Positions 1-5,472 of a stretch of DNA of 5,472 bases are shown here, piece by piece; the first letter of the stretch is position 1; each line of letters opens with the position of its first letter. The stretch is from the NCBI GenBank assembly GCA_964354365.1, contig CAYGZM010000215.1, positions 1 to 5,472 on the forward strand, written 5' to 3'. The DNA comes from CAYGZM01 sp964354365 (GTDB lineage Bacteria > Planctomycetota > Phycisphaerae > Sedimentisphaerales > Anaerobacaceae). Both the position numbers and the translations under genes were made by a program. Under the pieces are notes generated by a model. It was not told where the DNA came from, ran no database searches, and worked only from the letters and a program-made list of their open reading frames with translations.

Positions 1-205
1 GCATGCTTGAGAGGTCCCCGCACGCGTCCAGCCTGGATTTCTTGAGGGCTTCGTCTTCGAATTCGTTCACGTTTACGAGTATATCCCTGCGTTTGTCCGC
101 GAGCATTTGCCTGAATTGTTCAATGTCGGCTTCTGTCAGGTGCTTTTTTTTTGTCCGGACCGGTCTTGCCTTGTTTTTTGAAGCCTTCTTGGGTTTCTGG
201 ACCAC
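1..205 (-). CDS. DksA/TraR-family zinc-finger regulator, N-terminal part (runs off left edge)
   Basis: This is the 5' part of a gene read leftward; 68 codons are visible. The protein opens with a lysine/arginine-rich tail (about residues 1-24). A predicted helical stretch follows with LTEADIEQFRQMLADKRRD, then NEFEDEALKKSRLDACGDLSSM at the edge. In DksA/TraR-type proteins this coiled-coil N-terminal half precedes a C4 zinc finger, which would lie outside the window. Family members bind in the RNA polymerase secondary channel and modulate initiation, often with ppGpp. That role is family knowledge, not visible here. No ATG is in frame. GTG at 205-203 was chosen because it gives the usual short basic tail; TTG at 232-230 is an alternative. 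The ribosome-binding signal is weak (AAGG, 11 nt upstream of GTG). Nine consecutive A residues encode part of the lysine run. Family assignment is fairly secure; the exact start is not. Confidence 0.72.
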   Translation of the reverse strand, partial: MVQKPKKASKNKARPVRTKKKHLTEADIEQFRQMLADKRRDILVNVNEFEDEALKKSRLDACGDLSSM

Positions 206-298
206 TTGCTCAACTACCTTTCTAAGCGTCAAACCTTTCCTTGCGTATCCGTAAAAAACATAAAAGGCTTCTGCAAAATTGCAGGTTAGGCCTACTTA

Positions 299-333
299 GA
301 AAAGAAAAAATCGTTTGGTTATTTTTTCTTTTC
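299..333. repeat. Perfect 13-bp A/T-rich hairpin (left unit)
   Basis: GAAAAGAAAAAAT at 299-311 is the exact reverse complement of ATTTTTTCTTTTC at 321-333, leaving a 9-base loop (312-320). It is almost entirely A:T pairs, so it is not a classical GC-rich intrinsic terminator. The T-rich arm could still help RNA release in either direction. It is part of the larger inverted-repeat element. Confidence 0.65.
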
Positions 334-371
334 AATGGCAATGTATTGTCTCGTAATCGCTTAGGTAATTA

Positions 372-403
372 TTGAAGAAAATCATAAAAGAGATTTTCTT
401 TAA
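372..403. repeat. 12-bp A/T-rich hairpin (right unit)
   Basis: Bases 372-383 (TTGAAGAAAATC) pair with 392-403 (GATTTTCTTTAA) around an 8-base loop. The single non-Watson-Crick position (374 with 401) would be G-U in plus-strand RNA and A-C in minus-strand RNA. It is the inverted counterpart of the hairpin at 299-333. The loop-closing pair is T-A there and C-G here, so pairing is retained despite sequence change. Confidence 0.6.
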
Positions 404-483
404 CAATATAGGTCTAACCTGCAATTTTGCAGAACTTATTAAGAAACATAATTATACCATCCCGAAGAAGGTTCTGCACGGCA

Positions 484-552
484 ATTGTCTCGCAGGACAC
501 GACAATCTTGAACCTGGCCACTATAGTCGCTGCGGCAGGATTGTCAAGACAA
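484..552. promoter_or_regulatory. Possible operator pair: ATTGTC/GACAAT inverted repeats
   Basis: TTGTC-AA-GACAA (541-552) is a 12-bp palindrome that overlaps the -35 box of the minus-strand promoter. A second inverted repeat, ATTGTC (484-489) with GACAAT (501-506), sits just downstream of the expected start site. Another ATTGTCTCG copy lies at 345-353, matching 484-492. Two sites of the same core flanking a promoter suit a repressor that blocks the -35 region and early transcript. The downstream repeat could instead form an RNA hairpin at the 5' end. Short repeats in AT-rich DNA can arise by chance. Confidence 0.25.
520..547 (-). promoter_or_regulatory. Likely sigma-70-type promoter for the DksA-like gene
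   Basis: Reading leftward, a perfect -35 box TTGACA (547-542) is followed after 16 bases by TATAGT (525-520), which matches five of six positions of the -10 consensus. Transcription would start near 512-514 and run about 300 nt to the GTG at 205, through the whole inverted-repeat element. No other gene start lies downstream on this strand, so the DksA-like gene is the natural target. The promoter also lies about 60-90 bases past the stop of the ABC ATPase gene and would make the DksA-like gene independent of that operon. Consensus matching is the only evidence. Confidence 0.5.
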
Positions 553-609
553 ATTGACTGACTGGACGTAACTGGTTGGTGTAAAAGTAGTTACAAAAAT
601 GTGCGTGGC

Positions 610-1443
610 TTACTGCCGTGGGGCGCCGTCGGGGGTGTTCGCAATCTGCTCGGCGTCTTTTGCGAATTTGCCCAGGGGAATGAAGAATCTCCCCCGTCCG
701 ACCTGTCCCGCAAAGACCGCCACACCGAAGACCTTCTCAATTTGCTCGGCGGATAGTATCTCCCCGGGCTGTCCGTGCCGGTAGCTGCCGTCGGTTCCGA
801 GCAGCAGTGTCCGGTCGCAGTACTGGCCCGCCAGGTTGATGTCGTGTGTAACGGCCACAAGTGTTTTGTTTTCATTGAGTTGCGCGCTTTTGAGCAGGTC
901 AAATATGGCGACCTGATGCTTCAGGTCGAGGAAGCTTGTCGGCTCATCCAAGAGCAGAATGGCCGTGTCCTGGGCAAGGGCCCTTGCGATGAAAACCCGC
1001 TGGCGCTCACCCGCGCTGAGGCTTGCCAGTGGCCGGGAAGCGAATTGGGCGGTGTCGGTTACATCGAGCGCCCTATTGACGATCTCCCTGTCGGCTTTGC
1101 TCTCGAAGCCCGTCGCGCCGAAGTGCCGTGTCCTTGCCATCACTACGGTTTCGATGACCGAAAACCCGAATATCGGCACAAATTCCTGGCGTACGACGGC
1201 CATTTTCTCGGCGAGGGCCTCGGTCCGGTATGATTCGACCGGCGCCGAGTCGATTCTTATTGTGCCGGACTTGGGGGTCAACGTTCTGCAGAGCAGATTG
1301 AGCAGTGTGGTCTTGCCGGCGCCGTTCGGGCCGGATATAGCCAGAAACTCCCCCGGCATCACTGCAAAACTAATATCTCTGAGCACCGTGCTGTGGGGTG
1401 TATAGCCGAAAGTCAGGTTGTCAACCTCAATAATACCGCTCAT
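610..1443 (-). CDS. ABC importer ATP-binding protein (FecE/BtuD type)
   Basis: This cytoplasmic ATPase of 277 aa drives the adjacent permease. All nucleotide-binding motifs are intact: Walker A GPNGAGKTT (38-46), Q-loop Gln86, signature LSAGERQR (142-149), Walker B ILLLDE (162-167), D-loop FLDL (171-174) and the switch histidine in VTHD (His200). The length and the C-terminal region (about 205-277) fit the FecE/BtuD/FhuC class of metal-chelate uptake ATPases. The ATG at 1443 overlaps the permease stop as ATGA, which suggests translational coupling. A TTG at 1452 is a serious alternative: AGGAG (1463-1459) lies 6 bases before it but 15 bases before the ATG. That start would add three residues. 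The substrate cannot be read from this subunit; a cobalamin-type or iron-chelate importer is inferred from its neighbours. Confidence 0.95.
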   Translation of the reverse strand: MSGIIEVDNLTFGYTPHSTVLRDISFAVMPGEFLAISGPNGAGKTTLLNLLCRTLTPKSGTIRIDSAPVESYRTEALAEKMAVVRQEFVPIFGFSVIETVVMARTRHFGATGFESKADREIVNRALDVTDTAQFASRPLASLSAGERQRVFIARALAQDTAILLLDEPTSFLDLKHQVAIFDLLKSAQLNENKTLVAVTHDINLAGQYCDRTLLLGTDGSYRHGQPGEILSAEQIEKVFGVAVFAGQVGRGRFFIPLGKFAKDAEQIANTPDGAPRQ

Positions 1444-2471
1444 TTTAGCCAACCCACACTCCTGCTGTATCTTACCAGAAGCAGTAAAAAGAAAGGCCCG
1501 CCAATGATGGCCGTTACGACGCCCACGGGCAACTGCGCGGGAGCGACGATAATACGGGCTATTGTATCGGCGGCGACCAGGAATATGGCCCCGACAATGG
1601 CACTGAGGGGGAGCAACTGGCGGTGGTCGGGGCCGAGGACGAGCCTGACCGCGTGCGGGACGATCAAGCCGACAAATCCTATCAGTCCACTGATGCTTAC
1701 TGCGATGGCGGTCATAAAGGCTGCAATCGCAAAGGCGGCGGCGCGGGTCCGGCCGGTGTTTACGCCGATGCTCCTCGCATCCTCCTCGCCGAAGCTCAGG
1801 GCGTTAAGCTGGGGGCTGAGGTAAAACAGCGCTACGGTCCCTGCCACGACGCACCCAGCCGCCGTCCAGAGCACTACAAAATCCTCTTCCGTCATATTTC
1901 CCATAAGCCAGAATATCGTGGCATAGACCTGTTCTGCTTTGGCTATGGACGTCAGGAACATTATAACCGCGGAGAAAAAGGCGTTTACCACTACTCCGGC
2001 CAGGAGCAGGCCGGTCAGGTGGAATTTGCCGGTCAGCCTGCCGATGAGCCAGACCAGCCAGACCGTACCCAGCGCCCCGACAAATGCAAAAATCGCTATC
2101 GGCGAACGGCCGAACAGCGTCCAGGTCAGCCCGCTGATGACCGCAATCATAGCGCCAAGGCCGGCTCCGCTGGATATGCCCAGTATGTACGGGTCTGCAA
2201 GGGGATTGCGCAGAAGGGCCTGGAAGACGACCCCGGAGCACGCCAGGGCAGCCCCGACGATCGCGCCGAGGACTATTCGGGGTATCCTCACCCGCACAAA
2301 TATCTCGTAGTCGGGGTTCACCGATGCGGCTTTTGCGCCCCCGGCGAATACCGCCTTCAAAGAGATGCTCTCGGTCCCGATCAGCGAGCAGAGGAACATT
2401 ACCGCCGCCAGCACGACAAGTGCCAGGACGATTCTCACAGCCAGCTTGTTAGGTGTTAACAGTTCGGTCAT
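1440..2471 (-). CDS. FecCD/BtuC-family ABC importer permease
   Basis: This inner-membrane permease of 343 aa has the usual length for the family, whose members have about ten transmembrane helices and work as homodimers. Visible hydrophobic segments include 11-31, 66-82, 262-272, 289-301 and 316-332. Family motifs are present: RIPR (62-65), GVVFQALLRNPLADPYILG (80-98) followed by SSGAG, GLIGFVGLIVPH (262-273), DTIAR (302-306) and GVVTAIIGGPFF (317-328). The cytoplasmic loop with FGEEDARSIGVN is where the ATPase is expected to dock. The ATG at 2471 was chosen over upstream in-frame starts because those would read far into the binding-protein gene and add a non-family N-terminus. This ATG lies 4 bases past the preceding stop, with only a weak GAAG ribosome-binding signal, so translation is probably coupled. 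Substrate by family: cobalamin, siderophore or haem. Confidence 0.95.
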   Translation of the reverse strand: MTELLTPNKLAVRIVLALVVLAAVMFLCSLIGTESISLKAVFAGGAKAASVNPDYEIFVRVRIPRIVLGAIVGAALACSGVVFQALLRNPLADPYILGISSGAGLGAMIAVISGLTWTLFGRSPIAIFAFVGALGTVWLVWLIGRLTGKFHLTGLLLAGVVVNAFFSAVIMFLTSIAKAEQVYATIFWLMGNMTEEDFVVLWTAAGCVVAGTVALFYLSPQLNALSFGEEDARSIGVNTGRTRAAAFAIAAFMTAIAVSISGLIGFVGLIVPHAVRLVLGPDHRQLLPLSAIVGAIFLVAADTIARIIVAPAQLPVGVVTAIIGGPFFLLLLVRYSRSVGWLK

Positions 2472-2475
2472 TCGT

Positions 2476-3372
2476 TTAATCTTCAAAAAGTCCCGGTCTA
2501 AGGGATCGGGCAACCGTCTCAACGCCCTCGTACAGCCGCGGCCCAAGCCGGCAGACCGTATCGGGGGGTATGACGTAGATTCTCTGGTTGGCCACGGCCG
2601 GGATGTTTTTGAACCTGCTCCAGTACTCAAGGGCCGTTTTTTGCTCCTCCGCGAGGTTTTTTAGGACCATTGCCGGCTCGATGATGACGTCCGCGGCACA
2701 GGCGATGACCTGCTCGGAGCCGATCGGCGGATATTTGTGCACGGTCGGGCCGATAGCATTTTCGCCGCCTGCCAGCTCGATTAGCTCGTTCACAAAGGTA
2801 TCTCTGCCGGCCACCCGCAGGGGCTTCCTATCGACGACCCAGAGTACCCTGATTCTGTCGCCCGTATCGATCAGGGCCGATAGTTGGTTCAGCTTTGTCT
2901 GTAGATCGGAGGCCAATTCAGCCGCCTGGGCGGACTTGCCGGTTGCGGAGCCGATTCTTTTGATCGCCTCGAAGAGTTCGCTCACCTTATCAACGTTCAC
3001 CGTCAGGCAGTTGTAGCCGATTCGCGTCAACCGCTCGGCGATGTCCTTCTGCTGGGTGAATCCGAGCGTAACCACCAAATCGGGCTTTGTGGCTATCACG
3101 GCCTCTATATTCGGCTCCCAGAAGGTCCCCACTTTTGGTTTTTCTGCCGCTGCCGACGGGTGGTTGCAGTGGAGCGTAACACCAGCGATTTCTTCATCCA
3201 GACCGAGCGCGAAGAGTATTTCCGTGAGATTCGGGGCCAGAGATACGATTCGCTCTACGCGGTCCGGCGCAGGTTTGTGAACCGGGTTCTGAATGTTCGC
3301 CCGGCCAAAGACGGCAAATCCAACGGCCACCCAGCACAAGACTATCAATGACAGCGCCAGCCACCTTCTCAT
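2476..3372 (-). CDS. BtuF-like periplasmic substrate-binding protein
   Basis: This 298-aa protein captures the substrate outside the inner membrane and hands it to the permease. Residues 5-22 form a hydrophobic export signal or membrane anchor. There is no convincing lipobox, because Cys13 sits inside the hydrophobic core. The two-lobe binding-protein fold is indicated by RIVSLAPNLTEILFALGL (41-58), the CNHP segment (69-72), Trp85 in FWEPN, KPDLVV, and AGGENAIG in the second lobe. From memory, Trp85 and the Asp271/Arg275 pair (DTVCR) align with E. coli BtuF residues that contact cobalamin. This favours a corrinoid substrate without proving it. The start is ATG at 3372, which shares its A with the mutL stop (TGATG) and is preceded by AGAGGA four bases upstream. 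A TTG at 3375 is too close to that signal. Iron-siderophore or haem binding remains possible. Confidence 0.9.
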   Translation of the reverse strand: MRRWLALSLIVLCWVAVGFAVFGRANIQNPVHKPAPDRVERIVSLAPNLTEILFALGLDEEIAGVTLHCNHPSAAAEKPKVGTFWEPNIEAVIATKPDLVVTLGFTQQKDIAERLTRIGYNCLTVNVDKVSELFEAIKRIGSATGKSAQAAELASDLQTKLNQLSALIDTGDRIRVLWVVDRKPLRVAGRDTFVNELIELAGGENAIGPTVHKYPPIGSEQVIACAADVIIEPAMVLKNLAEEQKTALEYWSRFKNIPAVANQRIYVIPPDTVCRLGPRLYEGVETVARSLRPGLFED

Positions 3373-5246
3373 CAAGTCCTCTTGAACTGCTTTTCCAGGT
3401 CTTTGAGTGTGAACCTTATGGTTGTGGGCCTGCCGTGCGGACAGCGGCTCGCCGAGTCAGTGCTCTGTCTGCGAGTAAGGAGCTGTTCCATTTCGCTGTC
3501 GGTCAGCTTTTGGCCGGCCTTGATTGCAGCCTTGCAGGCGGCCATATTGAGCACCTCGTCCAGCAGCGTTTGCGGGTCGGGGCCGGTGTCTTTGCGGTCC
3601 AGCAGGTCGATTAAATCGCGGACGAAATTGAGCGGCTCGGCCTTTGCAAGCAGGCTTGGGAAGGCCTGGATAGCCATAGCTCTGGGGCCGAACGGGACAA
3701 GCTCAATGCCGAGTTTCTCAATCAATTCTGCGTTTTCATCAATCAGGCCGGCCTGGGCCTCCGTCAGATCGAAGCTTTGCGGTATGAGCAGCCTCTGCGA
3801 TTCGAGCTTGCCGTTCCGTACCCGCTTTTGCAGCTCTTCGTACATTATGCGCTCGTGGAGTGCGTGCTGATCGATTATCACGAATCCGTCGTCGGTTTGT
3901 GCAACGATGAAGCTGTCGTGTATCTGGATGAAGGTCTTTGCCGTTGTGGGAATTGCCGGCGTGGCGGGGGCTGGGGGTTCGCGGGCTATTGTGGGGCTGC
4001 CGGCGTGCTGGTCTGCGCCCCAGTGCCGTTCGCCGCGGAAGCCGAATTGCCGTTGTGTATGGCTTTGCCTGTGCTTTTTGAAGAATTCGGCCATCGCATC
4101 GCTGATTTCCTGTGTTCTGTGGCCTGCTGAGGGCGGGCCTTCCTCTGCGAGGGAGCCTACTGCGACGGGGAGTCTTGCGTGCGTCTCGAGGTTCGTGCCC
4201 AAGAGTTTCTCTCGAATCGCCCCCAATATCTGTGAATGGACGAGATTTGCGTTGTAGAAGCGGACCTCGCTTTTGGTCGGGTGCACGTTCACATCGTAGT
4301 CCTCGAAGGGCATAGTGATAAACAGAAAGACCACGCCGAATCTGTTGGGCTCGAGCAGGCCGCGATATGCCTCCCGGATGGCGTGCGAGATGAATTTGTC
4401 GCGGATGAAGCGCCCGTTGAGGAATATATACTGGAATCTATTGCTTGTCCTTGAGATAGCGGGCTTGCCTAACAGGGCGTATATGTGCAGCCCTCTTTCG
4501 CTGCTCAAGGCTTCGATAAAGTCGTTGGAAGCGCCGTCTGAGAGCATTGGAAACAGGGCATTTATCCGCTCGCCGAGGGTCTGGCCGGCAGGCAGCCGGT
4601 AAAGTTCCTTGCCGTTGTGAATCAGGGTCAGGTCCAGGCTGGCCGTGGTTGTATCTGCGTTTTGCTGCTCGTTCTGTGGGATCGAGGCCTGAGCAGAGCA
4701 GCAGCTAAGTGCGATGCGTGTGAATTGTTCGGCGATATGGCCCATTTCGGTATTTGCGGTCCGCAGGAATTTGCGCCTGCCCGGCAGCTTGTAGAAAATA
4801 TCCCTGACCTGGATTGTTGTGCCGTAATCCCCGCTGCACGGGCCGACGGCTGCCTTGTCGCCGCAGTCAATTTCAACGCAGTTGGCCCCGGGCGAGTCCT
4901 GCGTCCTGCTGACGGCTCGAACCTGTGCGATCGAGGCGATGCTCGCCAGGGCCTCGCCTCGGAAGCCGAGCGTTGAGATGCTGTGCAGGTCGGCGCTGGT
5001 CCTGATTTTACTGGTGGTGTGCGGCTCGAACGCCATGTCCAAGTCTTCGGCGTCCATTCCGGAGCCGCTGTCGGCAACCGATATCAGCTTTCGACCGCCG
5101 TCCTCGACTGCGACGGCGATTTTCGTCGCCCCGGCGTCGATACTGTTTTCCATAAGCTCCTTGACCACGCTGGCCGGGCGCTCGATTACCTCCCCGGCTG
5201 CGATCATATTAACCATGTTCTGGTCAAGGACGACTATCTGCCCCAT
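3372..5246 (-). CDS. mutL: DNA mismatch repair protein MutL (endonuclease type)
   Basis: MutL links mismatch recognition by MutS to strand incision. This 624-aa protein has the full family layout. The N-terminal GHKL ATPase shows AAGEVIERPASVVKELMENS (16-35) with catalytic Glu30 and Asn34, then DSGSGM (59-64), TSKI and GFRGEALAS (94-102). Lys325 in VHPTKSEVRF is conserved. A proline-rich linker covers about 345-440. The C-terminal domain carries the nuclease motif DQHALHERIMYE (459-470), a beta-clamp-type QRLLIP (484-489), ACKAAIK (570-576) and CPHGRPT (602-608), the expected metal-binding elements. Such proteins nick DNA themselves, so a MutH partner is not expected. A second DQHA (412-415) in the linker lacks the following glutamates. 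Residues 151-160 read FYKLPGRRKF instead of the commoner FxNTPxRxKF. The ATG at 5246 is fixed by the family N-terminus and an in-frame upstream stop. It heads the importer operon. Confidence 0.98.
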   Translation of the reverse strand: MGQIVVLDQNMVNMIAAGEVIERPASVVKELMENSIDAGATKIAVAVEDGGRKLISVADSGSGMDAEDLDMAFEPHTTSKIRTSADLHSISTLGFRGEALASIASIAQVRAVSRTQDSPGANCVEIDCGDKAAVGPCSGDYGTTIQVRDIFYKLPGRRKFLRTANTEMGHIAEQFTRIALSCCSAQASIPQNEQQNADTTTASLDLTLIHNGKELYRLPAGQTLGERINALFPMLSDGASNDFIEALSSERGLHIYALLGKPAISRTSNRFQYIFLNGRFIRDKFISHAIREAYRGLLEPNRFGVVFLFITMPFEDYDVNVHPTKSEVRFYNANLVHSQILGAIREKLLGTNLETHARLPVAVGSLAEEGPPSAGHRTQEISDAMAEFFKKHRQSHTQRQFGFRGERHWGADQHAGSPTIAREPPAPATPAIPTTAKTFIQIHDSFIVAQTDDGFVIIDQHALHERIMYEELQKRVRNGKLESQRLLIPQSFDLTEAQAGLIDENAELIEKLGIELVPFGPRAMAIQAFPSLLAKAEPLNFVRDLIDLLDRKDTGPDPQTLLDEVLNMAACKAAIKAGQKLTDSEMEQLLTRRQSTDSASRCPHGRPTTIRFTLKDLEKQFKRT

Positions 5247-5354
5247 CGTTTTCCCCGGCGTACAACAGGCAAGTGTTCAGGGCTGCGGCCCCGGTCTTCA
5301 CCCGGAATTCGTCTTCGTGGTTGTTGCGCAGCAAGCCCGCGCTTTCAAATCGTG

Positions 5355-5384
5355 ATGATAACCAAATGAACAGACGCAAGCCAA
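5355..5384 (-). promoter_or_regulatory. Possible promoter for the mutL-importer operon
   Basis: On the minus strand TTGGCT (5384-5379, four of six matches to the -35 consensus) is separated by 18 bases from TATCAT (5360-5355, five of six matches to the -10 consensus). It would start transcription about 100 bases before the mutL ATG. It overlaps the right-hand part of the hairpin at 5373-5397. I see no cobalamin riboswitch features between it and mutL, though the leader is too short for a full one. Weak evidence. Confidence 0.25.
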
Positions 5385-5397
5385 TCCTTTTTGCGTC
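5373..5397 (-). terminator. Weak hairpin after the upstream gene, possible terminator
   Basis: On the minus strand GACGCAA (5397-5391) and TTGCGTC (5379-5373) form a perfect 7-bp stem around an 11-base loop, about 30 bases past the stop of the gene entering from the right. The following bases (TGTTCATTT) are only moderately T-rich, so termination efficiency is doubtful. It could separate that gene from the mutL operon. Confidence 0.3.
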
Positions 5398-5425
5398 CCG
5401 GGGATTTTGGCCGATCTTGGTGCGG

Positions 5426-5472
5426 TTATGTCAGCTTGTCCCTGTTTTCATAGACCTTCTGTATGGCGTTGG
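5426..5472 (-). CDS. C-terminal end of an unidentified gene (runs off right edge)
   Basis: The minus-strand frame that enters at the right edge reads NAIQKVYENRDKLT and then stops at TAA (5428-5426). The charged, helix-like composition suits a protein C-terminus, and its strand matches all the other genes. A weak hairpin lies about 30 bases past the stop. Only 14 full codons are visible, so I do not recognise the product, and a chance open frame cannot be excluded. Confidence 0.4.
   Translation of the reverse strand, partial: NAIQKVYENRDKLT

Larger units (their letters stand above)
269..434. repeat. 166-bp inverted-repeat element with two internal hairpins
   Basis: Positions 269-293 and 410-434 are reverse complements over 25 bases with a single mismatch (289 against 414). 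Each arm contains the near-palindrome CTGCAA-AA-TTGCAG (271-284 and, inverted, 419-432). Just inside each arm lies an A/T-rich hairpin: 299-311 with 321-333, and 372-383 with 392-403. The element is therefore two inverted copies of a unit made of a box plus a hairpin, around a centre of about 35 bases. The hairpin sequences differ between the copies while pairing is kept. It could be a folded RNA leader, a MITE-like or REP-like element, or a protein-binding array. No flanking target-site duplication is visible. The structure is directly seen; its function is unknown. Confidence 0.75.
206..609. other. AT-rich intergenic region with structured repeat and promoter
   Basis: This 404-base stretch separates the end of the ABC ATPase gene from the start of the DksA-like gene. 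Most of it is much richer in A and T than the flanking genes, especially 240-460. It holds a 166-bp inverted-repeat element (269-434), a near-consensus minus-strand promoter (520-547) and several copies of ATTGTC/GACAAT. No protein gene is convincing. No clear intrinsic terminator follows the ABC operon: the only inverted repeat there is GTAACT at 568-573 with AGTTAC at 589-594, without a T-tract, so readthrough toward the DksA-like gene is possible. Confidence 0.7.

Noticed and set aside
3..254. Plus-strand open frame at the left edge.
   Set aside because: It is the antisense shadow of the DksA/TraR-like gene. The minus frame has a recognisable domain and the plus frame gives a Ser/Phe-rich product without family features.
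269..434. Insertion sequence or complete MITE with target-site duplication.
   Set aside because: The inverted ends are present but the flanks (AAAAGGC on the left, CTTATTA on the right) show no duplication, and no transposase gene is nearby. A mobile origin is left open, not asserted.
372..557. Plus-strand open frame of 61 codons beginning with TTG, with several Cys and His residues near its end.
   Set aside because: It starts inside the inverted-repeat element, uses a TTG start with only a weak AGG signal, matches no family I recognise and lies antisense to the promoter. The peptide GLTCNFAE also appears on the minus strand only because the repeat arms are reverse complements.
568..594. GTAACT/AGTTAC inverted repeat considered as a terminator for the importer operon.
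   Set aside because: Only 6 bp of stem, a 15-base loop and no T-tract after it on the minus strand.
591..902. Minus-strand open frame of 103 codons overlapping the 3' end of the ATPase gene.
   Set aside because: It is out of frame with the intact ATPase, whose motifs continue through VTHD to a normal C-terminus, so it is neither a frameshift nor a separate gene.
1623..2459. Long plus-strand open frame (278 codons) opposite the permease.
   Set aside because: It mirrors a clear FecCD-type permease. The hydrophilic product, rich in Gly, Arg, Asp and Gln, is the expected antisense reading of a GC-rich membrane-protein gene.
4628..5077. Minus-strand open frame of 149 codons within mutL.
   Set aside because: It is a shifted frame inside a fully conserved MutL ATPase domain with no domain signal of its own.
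5247..5425. Small gene or cobalamin riboswitch between the upstream gene and mutL.
   Set aside because: No minus-strand open frame with a start and ribosome-binding signal is present, and no conserved riboswitch core could be recognised by eye.

Overview
The window reads as a bacterial chromosome segment in which every supported gene lies on the minus strand. The coding part (about 610-5246) is GC-rich. The 404-base stretch 206-609 is clearly AT-rich by contrast. The organism is most likely a Gram-negative-type bacterium that has an endonuclease-type MutL and therefore probably no MutH. The lysine-rich N-terminus of the DksA/TraR-like protein at the left edge, followed by EDEALKKSR and a GDLSSM motif, resembles proteins I associate with Planctomycetota (Phycisphaerae-like). 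That is inference from memory; no search was run.

Layout in transcription order (right to left): the last 14 codons of an unidentified gene (5426-5472); a 179-base gap with a short hairpin and a possible promoter; mutL (5246-3372); a BtuF-like periplasmic binding protein (3372-2476); a FecCD/BtuC-type permease (2471-1440); its ABC ATPase (1443-610); an AT-rich intergenic region (206-609); and the start of a DksA/TraR-type zinc-finger regulator (205-1), which runs off the left edge.

The four central genes are packed as one operon. mutL and the binding-protein gene share one base in TGATG. The permease starts 4 bases after the binding-protein stop. The ATPase start overlaps the permease stop. 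The three transport genes form a complete type II ABC importer for a metal chelate. Cobalamin or a related corrinoid is the best guess, with siderophore or haem as alternatives. The tight coupling of a mismatch-repair endonuclease gene to this importer is the most notable gene-level feature.

The most structured non-coding signal is in 206-609. A 166-bp element (269-434) is bounded by a 25-bp inverted repeat with one mismatch and encloses two A/T-rich hairpins, one in each arm. Upstream of it, on the minus strand, sits a promoter with a perfect TTGACA -35 box. It would give the DksA-like gene a leader of about 300 nt that carries the whole element. I see no CRISPR array, tRNA, rRNA, insertion sequence, prophage or defence gene, and no clear evidence of a wholly new system. 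The inverted-repeat element is the best candidate for something undescribed.
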